A DNA stretch of 29,962 nt from a virus. The notes under the pieces were generated by a model that worked only from the letters and a program-made list of their open reading frames with translations, was not told the origin of the DNA and did not search any database. The DNA lies in the IMG/VR virus record IMGVR_UViG_3300022752_000277, positions 1 to 29,962 of that record. One strand, written 5' to 3'. Within the stretch, counting starts at the first letter, position 1; each line of letters starts with the position of its first letter. The translations under genes were made by a program, and so were the position numbers. Positions 21,504 to 28,882 of the stretch are shown one piece after another.

Positions 21504-23882
21504 TTAGTCCTCCTCCTCGATAATCGGTGCAACACCGCAGCGGCATTGCGGATGCAGGTCGCCCCCGTACACGTCGCGGTATGTGATGACGTAATCCGTA
21601 CCAGGAATGCTCTCACCAATACGCCAAAACGGTTCGCCGACGTTCGCCGTCGGCCTCGATGCAATCGCCGCCTCGCACAACGGGCATGGTCCGCCGGCAA
21701 GCAACCATTCCCGCTGCTCAATGCCAGCCCGCTTCATCGCCTCATCCGCGCCACGGTTGCACAGATGCGACACCTCAGACCGTGCAATCCGCTCCGACCG
21801 ATAGCCCGCCTGCTCGCCCAACGCATCGGCAATCGCCCGTGATGCGTCCGTGACCGTCAAACCATCGGCAAGCGTGGCCTTCAACGCATCGTTCAGGTCG
21901 GCTTCCAGCGTGCCCGTGACCTCGTTCGCCAGACGCACGCGGTAGTTGTCCAGTATCCGCAAAGCATCGTCCGGCGTTACGTCCCATGCCGTTCCAAGGC
22001 TCTCGGCTTGCAACTTGCCGCCGTAGGCCAACGCATCCGCCAACGCCTGCGAAACAAGCGAGTTGAACGCCTCGGTTTGACCGTTCAGGTTGATGATCCC
22101 GTCCGGCGTCGCGTGGATGTCACCAGCAACGCCCGCGATCCACTGCTGGATCTTGGACGCCATGCCGTTGACCAGCCGCGTCAACTCGGGCGGGAGTTCG
22201 CCCAGCCGATCGTCCTTGGTCGTCAAGCCGTGGTCGTGGTCGTGTCCGTACCACCATCCGCACTTGGGGATTGCAGCCTTGTACGCATTTCGATGCCGTG
22301 ATTCGCCCACCAGACCTTGCTCGCCACGGTCCAGTTGTGAAAGCCCTCCAGCGTCGGCTCGGGATTGCTCATCTCGGGCGGCGTCGTCGGCCCGCTTTGT
22401 GCCGGATTGTCCTCGGAGATCTTGGACAGAGCCTTGACCGCCAGATGCCTCTCCAGAAGGCGAAACGCCATCGCCAGAGTTACCACCAGAACCGCCGCGT
22501 CCGGCCATGTCAGCATTTTCGTTACCTCGAAACTGTGGTGGAATGACAAAGTTCGTGACCGGCGCAACAGGCTGAGGCGGATTCATCGCCGGGTGATACT
22601 CAGCACCCTCGGGGCCGGGCACAGCCTCCAGACCCATCATCTGCCGTGCTTCATTGCGAGTCACAAGACCAGCCGCAAACGCCGTCGTCGCCTTGGTCGT
22701 CTGCAACGCCTCGTCTTCGCTGACGGGGTTGTCATACGCAAAGAACCACCCGTCGGTGTCGACGTACATCGGCAACAGCGTTTCAGTCAGATACCCAGCG
22801 AAATAGTCGATACGCGGCTTGATGGTCAGTTCGGCGTACTGCGGATTGCCCGCTGCTGCCGATGCCTTGTTGCTGTCCGACAGTTTCCAGATCGTTTCAG
22901 GAATTCCCGCGTGCCGGTAGACCACGGCCTCCAAGCGTTCCTGGCCCTCGACATACGCCATCTCATGCGGCTTGGTGGCGTATTGCACCACCTTCGCACG
23001 CTGGATAATCATGGCGTTGCCTGCGTTGAACACGCCCCGCGTGTCGCGTGCAAGACCTTCCTTGAGTTGCGACAACTGTGCAGGCGATGCGTCAGGGTCC
23101 GCCTCGACCACGATTCCCGGCATACCGCCATTGAGCCAGCGAGACATCTCCGCTTGGATCGCGGCGGCCTCGCAGTCCAGTTCGCGGGCACACTGATACA
23201 CCCACGTCCACCCGTCCCAAGGCATCGCCGGGTGTGGCGTGGCGCGGAAGTACAGCATCTCATCCACGCCGATGTCGATGGCCTCGGCGGTGTTGCGACC
23301 GAAGCGGAACCCGCCGATCATGCTTTGCCGTGACGGGATCACGCGGACGTATTGCGACGGCAACCAAAACAACGCCGTCGGGCCACCGATGCCGCGTTCG
23401 ACGCCTGCGAACGCCTTGCCCGACATCTCGTGCATCCAGTACATCGCCTTGAAGAACGACACGCCCGTCATTTGCGGGTCCGGGTCGCACAACAGGTCAA
23501 TCACGGGATGCGAGACAACCTCTTCAATCTCACCCGCCTGCGATGCCATCACCATCGATTTGATTGCTGGGCGTAGACGCTGTTCTCCGGCCAGGTACGA
23601 CCGCAGATCCTTTGACACGGGCCGCGACTTCCACACGGCGGATGCACCGCGCTTGGGCCTGAATAGACGCAACTTCTGATTCGCACACACCGTCGCCGTC
23701 ATCATCGCAGCGGCAGCCGCTGAACCGACCAATGCACGCGAGACCGTCTCCGTCGCTAGAGCGTTGTAACTCGAATAGCGACTGGTTGCATCTTCGCCGT
23801 ACATAACAGTCGCCGCTGAAACCAGCGGTGTATCAACTGCCTTGCGTTTTGCCACGGCGTCCTTGCGCGGCTTCTTCGCCAT
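21504..23882 (-). CDS. Portal protein fused to a MuF-type minor head domain (792 aa)
   Basis: Residues 1 to about 430 match the HK97-type portal: GKAFAGVERG, WLPSQYVRVI, MLYFRATPHPAMPW, VYRHAGIPETIWKLSDSN and a C-terminal GLVTRNEARQMMGLEAVPG. This forms the DNA gate ring. Residues from about 575 match the phage Mu F / SPP1 gp7 family, with RIARSEVSHLCNRGADEAMK, a CPLC pair (C733, C736) and HPQCRC (C780, C782). Between them (about 456-554) is a Gly/Ser/Asp-rich linker, which overlaps a second reading frame at 22223-22516. GAGGGGTGGTAA before the ATG and the TAAATG junction with terminase fix the start. The two functions are usually separate genes. Confidence 0.9.
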   Translation of the reverse strand: MAKKPRKDAVAKRKAVDTPLVSAATVMYGEDATSRYSSYNALATETVSRALVGSAAAAAMMTATVCANQKLRLFRPKRGASAVWKSRPVSKDLRSYLAGEQRLRPAIKSMVMASQAGEIEEVVSHPVIDLLCDPDPQMTGVSFFKAMYWMHEMSGKAFAGVERGIGGPTALFWLPSQYVRVIPSRQSMIGGFRFGRNTAEAIDIGVDEMLYFRATPHPAMPWDGWTWVYQCARELDCEAAAIQAEMSRWLNGGMPGIVVEADPDASPAQLSQLKEGLARDTRGVFNAGNAMIIQRAKVVQYATKPHEMAYVEGQERLEAVVYRHAGIPETIWKLSDSNKASAAAGNPQYAELTIKPRIDYFAGYLTETLLPMYVDTDGWFFAYDNPVSEDEALQTTKATTAFAAGLVTRNEARQMMGLEAVPGPEGAEYHPAMNPPQPVAPVTNFVIPPQFRGNENADMAGRGGSGGNSGDGVSPSGEASGGQGSVQDLRGQSGTKRADDAARDEQSRADAGGLSQLDRGEQGLVGESRHRNAYKAAIPKCGWWYGHDHDHGLTTKDDRLGELPPELTRLVNGMASKIQQWIAGVAGDIHATPDGIINLNGQTEAFNSLVSQALADALAYGGKLQAESLGTAWDVTPDDALRILDNYRVRLANEVTGTLEADLNDALKATLADGLTVTDASRAIADALGEQAGYRSERIARSEVSHLCNRGADEAMKRAGIEQREWLLAGGPCPLCEAAIASRPTANVGEPFWRIGESIPGTDYVITYRDVYGGDLHPQCRCGVAPIIEEED
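22223..22516 (-). CDS. Nested overlapping gene: single-pass membrane protein (97 aa), candidate
   Basis: This frame lies wholly inside the portal-MuF gene, shifted by one base. The ATG at 22516 has GAGGT about eight bases upstream. The protein starts with a transmembrane helix (DAAVLVVTLAMAFRLL), then an amphipathic, charged helix (ERHLAVKALSKISEDN), a Pro-rich stretch and a Trp-containing part (NWTVASKVWWANHG). Its third codon positions are mostly G or C, as in normal genes here, whereas the portal frame over the same bases reads low-complexity Gly/Ser/Asp with many A or T third positions. It may be a lysis, holin-like or anti-host protein. It could still be a fossil of a formerly separate gene. 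Confidence 0.55.
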   Translation of the reverse strand: MLTWPDAAVLVVTLAMAFRLLERHLAVKALSKISEDNPAQSGPTTPPEMSNPEPTLEGFHNWTVASKVWWANHGIEMRTRLQSPSADGGTDTTTTTA

Positions 23883-25181
23883 TTACCACCCCTCGATTCG
23901 ATTGACAACGCGGGGAATACCAAATACTGGCCTCAGTGTAGCCTTGGCTACACCAGTTCGCACAAATGCAACACTGGGCGGCTGCGTGTTTGCCACCCGG
24001 TCAAGTTTGACCGCCGCCAACGCCAACGCCACGACAGCATCGTCGTGCTTATCATAAGGAGCGGAATACTGCACCCGACCCGTCTTGCTCAGTTGATACT
24101 CGTAACTCTCCATCTCGGCACGCATCACGCCGTCGATGACCTTGACGCGGCCTTGCTGAATATCGACGATCAAACCCTCAATCAACTGCTGTTTGCGTGC
24201 GCCGGTGGGGTACGCCTCAAGATTGTGACACTTGCGGGACAACCGCTCGGCAATCGGATCGCCCACACCAGATGAGTCAATACACCCATTCCCGCCCTTG
24301 ACGGCCATTGCGATGCGTTCCTCGGTGGCGTCCCAACTGACCCCGTGCCAGCGATCGAAGTAGCACGGCACGCCGTCTATGTCGAGGCCCACCACGACAG
24401 TCCAGTCATGCGTCTTGGCAAGGTCCACCCCCCACGCCACGGCGGGCTTGTTGGACATGGGCCGGACGGCTGCCGCGATGTGCTGGATGCCGAACGGGTT
24501 TGCCCCGTCGTCCGACGGCTCGGCCATGTAGATTTCGCGGAATACCGATTCGGGTAGTTTCCGTCGTGCGTCGTCAACTTCGTGCTGCGAGATCAGCCCA
24601 GCGGCCACGGCATCGGATGCTGTGATCCGCGAGTAGTGCATGTCCGGCTCGCCAGACTCGGCCATGCGTGCCATCTGGTAGGCCCAGTTCTTGCGGCCCT
24701 TGACGTTGCCGATGACACGCACCGGGCCACGGGTCGCCGTGAGCGTTGAACGCACGGCGTACCACGACTCGGCGGGGCATCGGCTGGCCTCGTCAATGAC
24801 CGCCGCGTACACGTCCTCGCCGAACAGACCATCGGGGTTGTCCGCCGACTTGAACCAGATCGTTCGGCCCGTGTCGCCCTTGATCGTCACGAACATCTTG
24901 GACTTGTTGTGTGACCAGATCGTTTGCTTGGGGTCCGCCTGCGTGAGCATCGACACCATGCGCCCGAACGCAATCTCGGCCTGCGAGAAAATCGGGGCCA
25001 CCCACCAGACGTGTTGATTTGGCCCCGTCGCACCCAACGCCTGTTGGAGCAACCACACAAGGCACGGGAAAGTCTTGCCACACTTGGTAGACCCTTCGAC
25101 CACGGCGTACCGCTCGGTGCACCAAAGGGCTTTGGCTTGGTACTCCAGCACCGGGGGCAGTTCGAGGCGGACTTCACCCAC
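23883..25181 (-). CDS. terL: Terminase large subunit (432 aa)
   Basis: The motor-nuclease that packages DNA. The ATPase domain has Walker A GSTKCGKT (residues 30-37) and Walker B VYAAVIDEA with D130 and E131. The RNase H-like nuclease domain has GVDLAKTHDW (D253), IDSSGVGDP (D302) and YDKHDDAVV (D380, D381). The GTG at 25181 is chosen because GGAG lies seven bases upstream; it overlaps the methyltransferase end by eight bases. In-frame starts at 25253 and 25361 would lie deep in that gene. The end carries a GTAGCC-NN-GGCTAC palindrome (23936-23953). Confidence 0.95.
   Translation of the reverse strand: MGEVRLELPPVLEYQAKALWCTERYAVVEGSTKCGKTFPCLVWLLQQALGATGPNQHVWWVAPIFSQAEIAFGRMVSMLTQADPKQTIWSHNKSKMFVTIKGDTGRTIWFKSADNPDGLFGEDVYAAVIDEASRCPAESWYAVRSTLTATRGPVRVIGNVKGRKNWAYQMARMAESGEPDMHYSRITASDAVAAGLISQHEVDDARRKLPESVFREIYMAEPSDDGANPFGIQHIAAAVRPMSNKPAVAWGVDLAKTHDWTVVVGLDIDGVPCYFDRWHGVSWDATEERIAMAVKGGNGCIDSSGVGDPIAERLSRKCHNLEAYPTGARKQQLIEGLIVDIQQGRVKVIDGVMRAEMESYEYQLSKTGRVQYSAPYDKHDDAVVALALAAVKLDRVANTQPPSVAFVRTGVAKATLRPVFGIPRVVNRIEGW
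23936..23953. repeat. Palindrome copy GTGTAGCC-TT-GGCTACAC
   Basis: Eight-base arms around two bases, near the 3' end of the terminase gene, where the minus strand reads GTA GCC AAG GCT ACA (VAKAT). It uses the same four flanking codons as the copy at 10363, though the genes are unrelated. Confidence 0.6.
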
Positions 25182-26307
25182 CGCACGGCTCCAATGCAAA
25201 CTGCGGATCAATGGAGTGTTGAATCCGCATACGGGCGATGTTGACGTACTCATGCTCACGCTCGATTCCAACGAATCGGAATCCTTCAAGCATGGCGGCC
25301 TTGCCGGTTGATCCTGACCCGGCGAACGGGTCCAGCACGATGCCTCCGGGCTGGGTGACAAGGCGGCATAGGTATCGCATCAATGCGGTCGGCTTGACAG
25401 TGGGGTGGTGATTGCGGGCTGTCTTAGTAAATCTGTTCGACACCGGATCGCCGTCAGAATCGTTGCCGTTGTTCATTTTTACGCGAACGGCGAGCATTTG
25501 CTCCAACCCCGCCTCCCTGTCGGCCTTGCTCGCCTTGGCGCAGTAGAAGAACCTCGCGGCGGAGCCGGAGTCGCCGCAGTAGTCCGGCGTACTCATTCCC
25601 CAACCGTCACCGTCAGCCTTTCTTCTTGGGCTGGCCTTCTTGTTTCCACTCGTCGTCATCGGAAACCCCGCCAACACCTCATCGCTCCCGTCGTGGATCA
25701 GGTTCGCGGGCCAGCGGCCCGTAACGGTCGTTGGGACATCGGCTCGCTTGCGCGTCCCGTACTTTCCACCGTCGCCTCCTGTTTCGCCAGCAATGTAGGT
25801 AAGCGTTTCCGTCCCCACCCTCCCGCCATCGACGTTGATCGCCCCCGTACCCCACGCCTGCACGTTCTGTGCAACCGTACCGCACAGCGGCTTGCGTGCC
25901 ACGGTGATCGGCTCCATCGCGGGCTTCAGCGCAGTGCCCCAACCTTGCCAATCGCCGCCAAGATTGTGCGACTTAGGAAACCCACTCCCGTACACCCACG
26001 CAATCATGTCGCGGATCTCGAATCCTGCATCCTCAATCCGCACCGCCATCCGATGCTGCGTCCGCGTCCCCGCAAACGCCAACAGGTGCCCGCCCGGTTT
26101 CAGCACCCGCAAACACTCGGACCACACGTCCACACCGGGCACGTCGTAGTCCCATTTCTTGCCCATGAACTTCAAGCCATACGGCGGGTCCGTCACCACC
26201 GCATCGACGCTGTTGTCCGGCATCGCACGCAAGACGTTGATGCAATCGCCGTGGTGGACCTTGGCACGACCACACGCCGACATCCATGTCGGGTTCTCTT
26301 GGATCAT
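25174..26307 (-). CDS. Beta-class DNA methyltransferase, N6-adenine or N4-cytosine type (377 aa)
   Basis: The order of motifs, DPPY at residues 40-43 (TDPPYGL) then DPFAGSGSTGKAA (FAGSGS at 328-333), defines the beta class. The N-terminal KVHHGDCINVLRAMPD and RVLKPGGHLLAFAGT are also typical. It would methylate an adenine N6 or cytosine N4 in a short site and may protect phage DNA from restriction. The middle (residues 180-260) is a Gly-rich variable region likely to contain target recognition. No restriction enzyme is adjacent, so it acts alone. It lies between the putative small and large terminase genes (ATGA overlap upstream), which suggests co-expression with packaging. Confidence 0.93.
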   Translation of the reverse strand: MIQENPTWMSACGRAKVHHGDCINVLRAMPDNSVDAVVTDPPYGLKFMGKKWDYDVPGVDVWSECLRVLKPGGHLLAFAGTRTQHRMAVRIEDAGFEIRDMIAWVYGSGFPKSHNLGGDWQGWGTALKPAMEPITVARKPLCGTVAQNVQAWGTGAINVDGGRVGTETLTYIAGETGGDGGKYGTRKRADVPTTVTGRWPANLIHDGSDEVLAGFPMTTSGNKKASPRRKADGDGWGMSTPDYCGDSGSAARFFYCAKASKADREAGLEQMLAVRVKMNNGNDSDGDPVSNRFTKTARNHHPTVKPTALMRYLCRLVTQPGGIVLDPFAGSGSTGKAAMLEGFRFVGIEREHEYVNIARMRIQHSIDPQFALEPCGG

Positions 26308-26696
26308 TGCTCCCCCATCTTCGGTCTTACCGGCGGTGCAATGGCGATGACCTGGATTCCCTCGGTCGGCAGCCCGCTATCGAGGCGGGAGTTCTTGTCC
26401 TCAAGGTGCTCGTCGGCCTGATGCTGCGATTCCAACGCCTGCATCGTCTTGACGCTGTCCAACATCGCCCGATGGTCACCCGCACTAGTCGCCAGTTCCA
26501 TCGCCGCCTTCAAGCACTGGACGGCCTTGCCTCGCAGTTCGGAGTCAAGACCCGGCCACCGGCGTTCAATGCACTTGCGTAGCAGCCCGCGATCCTTGCG
26601 GGTTGACAGGTCAAGGTTCCCCACCGTCGTTTGCGCACCGTCCCCCACCCCAGCCAACGGAATGGATGCACCTGCAAGTGTTTGCGTTTCTGCCAA
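26304..26696 (-). CDS. Putative terminase small subunit or packaging protein (130 aa)
   Basis: The protein is mostly helical: a low-complexity N-terminus, a basic region LSTRKDRGLLRKCIERRWPG, helices ELRGKAVQCLKAAMELATSA and MLDSVKTMQALESQHQ, and a Pro-rich tail. It has no strong signature. It is called a terminase small subunit only because of its place upstream of the large one and its helical, charged makeup. The apparent start is TTG at 26696 with GGGAGGG about eight bases upstream; no ATG or GTG fits better. The stop overlaps the methyltransferase start. Confidence 0.6.
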   Translation of the reverse strand: MAETQTLAGASIPLAGVGDGAQTTVGNLDLSTRKDRGLLRKCIERRWPGLDSELRGKAVQCLKAAMELATSAGDHRAMLDSVKTMQALESQHQADEHLEDKNSRLDSGLPTEGIQVIAIAPPVRPKMGEQ

Positions 26697-26698
26697 GT

Positions 26699-26968
26699 CT
26701 AGTGCCCTCCCGTCGGTGTCCTTGGGTTACGCAACCACTCGATGACCATGCCACCGATCGCAGCACCAGCACCAGCGGCAACGGTCCCGATGCCAGCCAT
26801 CGCCCAGCCGATGACGGTGCGATGCTTCTCTTCGATTACGTCAATGCGTGTGCCCTGTGACCTGACCCGATCCACCAGTCCGGGCGGTGCAGTCGGGTCG
26901 AGGTCGTTACCGACGAGGGCACGCTCGATGCGCTCGAGACGCTGGATGATCTCGGCTTGGTCACTCAC
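26699..26968 (-). CDS. Holin-like small membrane protein (89 aa)
   Basis: The protein has an N-terminal coiled-coil-like part (AEIIQRLERIERAL, later RIDVIEEKHRTV) and one C-terminal membrane helix of about 24 residues rich in Ala and Gly (GWAMAGIGTVAAGAGAAIGG). This layout, soluble heptads then a C-terminal anchor, recalls XhlA/holin-type proteins. The GTG at 26968 forms a GTGA overlap with the lipoprotein gene and has AAGGGGG close upstream. Its place next to the lipoprotein and before the packaging genes fits a lysis cassette, but no endolysin is seen, so the role is not settled. Confidence 0.65.
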   Translation of the reverse strand: MSDQAEIIQRLERIERALVGNDLDPTAPPGLVDRVRSQGTRIDVIEEKHRTVIGWAMAGIGTVAAGAGAAIGGMVIEWLRNPRTPTGGH

Positions 26969-27648
26969 GCCGCCCCCTTGCGGTTGGCGGCTTCCTCCCA
27001 TGTGCTATCAATCTTGGCCTGGTGTTCGTCGCGTTCGTTCCAGCCGATGTCACGGCCCTTGGCGATGCCGATCTGCTCGCCGGTGGCCTTGCCGGTTCGA
27101 CGACCGACGTAGCCCGTCACGGCTGCCAGACCAAGGGCGATGAGCGGGTTCGTGCCCACGCCGGGGATGTTCGGGACGACGCCGAGGACCGTGTTGATAA
27201 GGTCGTTCTGCGCGTCGATCTTCGCTTGGGCTGCTTTAGCCTTGGCGTTCAGGTCTTCGATCTTGGCTTGTGCAGCGGTTGACGCGGCTTGGATGCTTGC
27301 TTGAAGCGTGGTCAGGCTTGCGTTGATCTTGTCGGTAGATGCGTCTTGGTCGATGCCGAGTTGCTCAATCTTGGCGGCTGCGTCGTTCTGGACGGCACGC
27401 ACCTTGAGAGCGAACTGGCGTTCGTTGGCCTTGATCTGTCGTGCGAGTTCACCCGCTTCGGCTTGGGCTGCGGCCTGCTTTGCGCTGGCCTCCGCCTGCG
27501 CCTTGCGGGTTTCTGACTGGAGTTCGATGGCGAGTTCGTCTGCGTTGACCTTCTTGCCGCTGAATGGCGAGACGGTTTCGGCACAGCCGCAGAGGAAGAC
27601 CAGAGACACGACAGACAGACAGACGGAAAGGCGACGTGCAAATGACAT
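26965..27648 (-). CDS. Coiled-coil lipoprotein with C-terminal membrane segment, spanin-like (227 aa)
   Basis: The ATG at 27648 has GGAG eight bases upstream and gives a lipoprotein signal sequence ending in the lipobox LCGC. After the lipidated cysteine come Ala/Gln/Lys-rich heptads over about 130 residues, then a hydrophobic stretch (GVGTNPLIALGLAAVTGYVG) and a polar tail of about 45 residues. A lipidated N-terminus plus a C-terminal transmembrane segment joined by a periplasmic coiled coil is the architecture of a unimolecular spanin, which links and disrupts the two membranes. The polar tail is longer than I would expect. The alternative is a plain lipoprotein of unknown role. Confidence 0.72.
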   Translation of the reverse strand: MSFARRLSVCLSVVSLVFLCGCAETVSPFSGKKVNADELAIELQSETRKAQAEASAKQAAAQAEAGELARQIKANERQFALKVRAVQNDAAAKIEQLGIDQDASTDKINASLTTLQASIQAASTAAQAKIEDLNAKAKAAQAKIDAQNDLINTVLGVVPNIPGVGTNPLIALGLAAVTGYVGRRTGKATGEQIGIAKGRDIGWNERDEHQAKIDSTWEEAANRKGAA

Positions 27649-27685
27649 AAGCGCGGCTCCTGTGAACCACGCTCGTCGCAATGAG

Positions 27686-27714
27686 AGTGTACCCCAATGA
27701 CGAGGACGACTCAA
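27686..27714 (-). promoter_or_regulatory. Candidate promoter upstream of the lipoprotein gene
   Basis: On the minus strand TTGAGT (27714-27709) and TACACT (27691-27686) are separated by 17 bases, about 40 bases before the lipoprotein start. A second candidate lies just upstream: TTGAAA (27760-27755) and TACGAT (27738-27733), 16 bases apart. Both sit in the 108-base gap 27649-27756, one of few real gaps in this block, so a transcript for lysis and packaging genes probably starts here. Confidence 0.45.
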
Positions 27715-27756
27715 GCATCGTTTTTGGGGTTGATCGTATTGGGCAAAAACACGATT

Positions 27757-27894
27757 TCAAGGGGTGGGTTGGCGGGCGGATTCGAGGGCGAGCCACACCG
27801 CAACAATGGGGCTTTGGTCAACGGCGGTATGCCTTACCCCGTCAACGTGATATGTGGCGACGTAGACGCCTTCGTGGTGTTCAACGGTCAACAT
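27757..27894 (-). CDS. Very small protein, unknown function (45 aa)
   Basis: ATG at 27894 preceded by AGGAAAG at about five bases; it overlaps the end of the neighbouring small gene by 14 bases. The product starts MLTVEHHEGVYVATYHVDGV and continues with a strand-helix pattern ending VAVWLALESA. The layout, a beta hairpin followed by a helix, resembles the neighbour upstream and small HicB-like or YvrJ-size proteins, but nothing firm can be said. Codon use is normal for the region, which supports translation. Confidence 0.6.
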   Translation of the reverse strand: MLTVEHHEGVYVATYHVDGVRHTAVDQSPIVAVWLALESARQPTP

Positions 27895-28021
27895 TTGCTT
27901 TCCTGTGTGCCGCTTTCACGGCCTGTTCCTTGGTCGCCCCGACCCCAACGTACATCCGCCCGTCGCGTGTGACCCGCGCCTGCCACTCGTTGCTGGCGTG
28001 GTTGTAGATGACTTCAAGCAT
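27881..28021 (-). CDS. Very small protein, unknown function (46 aa)
   Basis: From the ATG at 28021 the product reads MLEVIYNHASNEWQARVTRD, then GRMYVGVGATKEQAVKAAHR. This is a strand-turn-strand-helix with a VxxDGxxxxGxGxTxEEA-like pattern seen in HicB-type small proteins, though the length is only a third of a HicB. No clear ribosome binding site precedes this ATG. The frame stays open upstream to 28102 without a better start. It shares 14 bases with the next small gene. Confidence 0.55.
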   Translation of the reverse strand: MLEVIYNHASNEWQARVTRDGRMYVGVGATKEQAVKAAHRKANVDR

Positions 28022-28064
28022 GGGACGGGATGCTAGCGACTCTACGGCCAGACACGGCGGGCAG

Positions 28065-28652
28065 TCATGTGTTCTCCTCGACCCACTTGAGAGCGAGGTC
28101 AACCGCCAAGGTTGATCGAATCACCCGAAGTTCGTCCCGGTACGGGCCGTCTTGATCCATTCCCTGTTCGAGATCGACAATGCAGTCTTTGACCTCAATG
28201 GATTCGGTGCAGCCGTTGCTCAGATCGTTTCTCTCAATCGCGTTCCGTTGGGTGATTGCCTCGCCCAACACCTTCGCGTGCTGCTTGGCGGTGGCGAGTT
28301 GTGTCCGCAGTTCGACCATTTCCTCAAGACCATGCTCCGCCGCTTTACGTCGATTGAGTTCGGCGGTGAACGCCTGCTTGTAGGTCCACCCGTCCGGTGA
28401 GTATTCGCCCGGTTGAGTTTCGTAGACCATTTCCGTAAGCATTTCGACGCGGGCCGACGCTTCGCTAACTGCGATGCGAAGTGCGTAGTTCTCGTTGAGA
28501 AGTCGATCGCGTTCTTTGTTGGCCTCGGCGAGTTCGGCGCGGAGGCGGGTGAGTTCGGCTTCAACGTCCTTGTATTCCACCCAGCGTCCGCCAATCTCTC
28601 CAATCGCCATGTCTGAGCCGGGATAAATGGCCCAGCGTTTGATGCCTTCCAT
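28065..28652 (-). CDS. Coiled-coil protein, unknown function (195 aa)
   Basis: The ATG at 28652 has AAGGAGG seven bases upstream; a GTG one codon earlier is too close to it. The N-terminal part (KRWAIYPGSDMAIGEIGGRW) looks globular, followed by a long heptad region (VEAELTRLRAELAEANKERD and RVEMLTEMVYETQ), a shorter helix region and a C-terminal end LAVDLALKWVEENT. It resembles the ead/Ea22-type or other helical accessory proteins common in phage early operons. No enzymatic motif is seen. The start codon overlaps the stop of the preceding gene. Confidence 0.78.
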   Translation of the reverse strand: MEGIKRWAIYPGSDMAIGEIGGRWVEYKDVEAELTRLRAELAEANKERDRLLNENYALRIAVSEASARVEMLTEMVYETQPGEYSPDGWTYKQAFTAELNRRKAAEHGLEEMVELRTQLATAKQHAKVLGEAITQRNAIERNDLSNGCTESIEVKDCIVDLEQGMDQDGPYRDELRVIRSTLAVDLALKWVEENT

Positions 28653-28882
28653 CACTCGACCTCCTTGAGTTTGGTGAGGGCTTCACCGAGTTTCGTTCTC
28701 GGGTTTCCGCCACACTCGCCGGTACACCATCCACCGTTGCACCCGCACGACCATTGCTCGTCGAAGAATCGCTGAGTGTTTGCGTACACGCTTTCCGCCG
28801 CCTTTGCCACCGCGATGAGGGCGGGGATGTGTTCTTCGATCTCTCGCATCAGGTTGTCGCGGGCTTCGATGTTGTCGTTCAC
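28652..28882 (-). CDS. Small Cys-containing protein, unknown function (76 aa)
   Basis: The protein has an N-terminal amphipathic helix region (RDNLMREIEEHIPALIAVA) then a cysteine group CGCNGGWCTGEC that could bind one metal ion, and a charged helical tail (KLGEALTKLKEVE). The start is a GTG at 28882 with GGAGG six bases upstream and a GTGA overlap with the rusA stop. It is part of a tight run of accessory genes; no family is recognised. Confidence 0.75.
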   Translation of the reverse strand: MNDNIEARDNLMREIEEHIPALIAVAKAAESVYANTQRFFDEQWSCGCNGGWCTGECGGNPRTKLGEALTKLKEVE

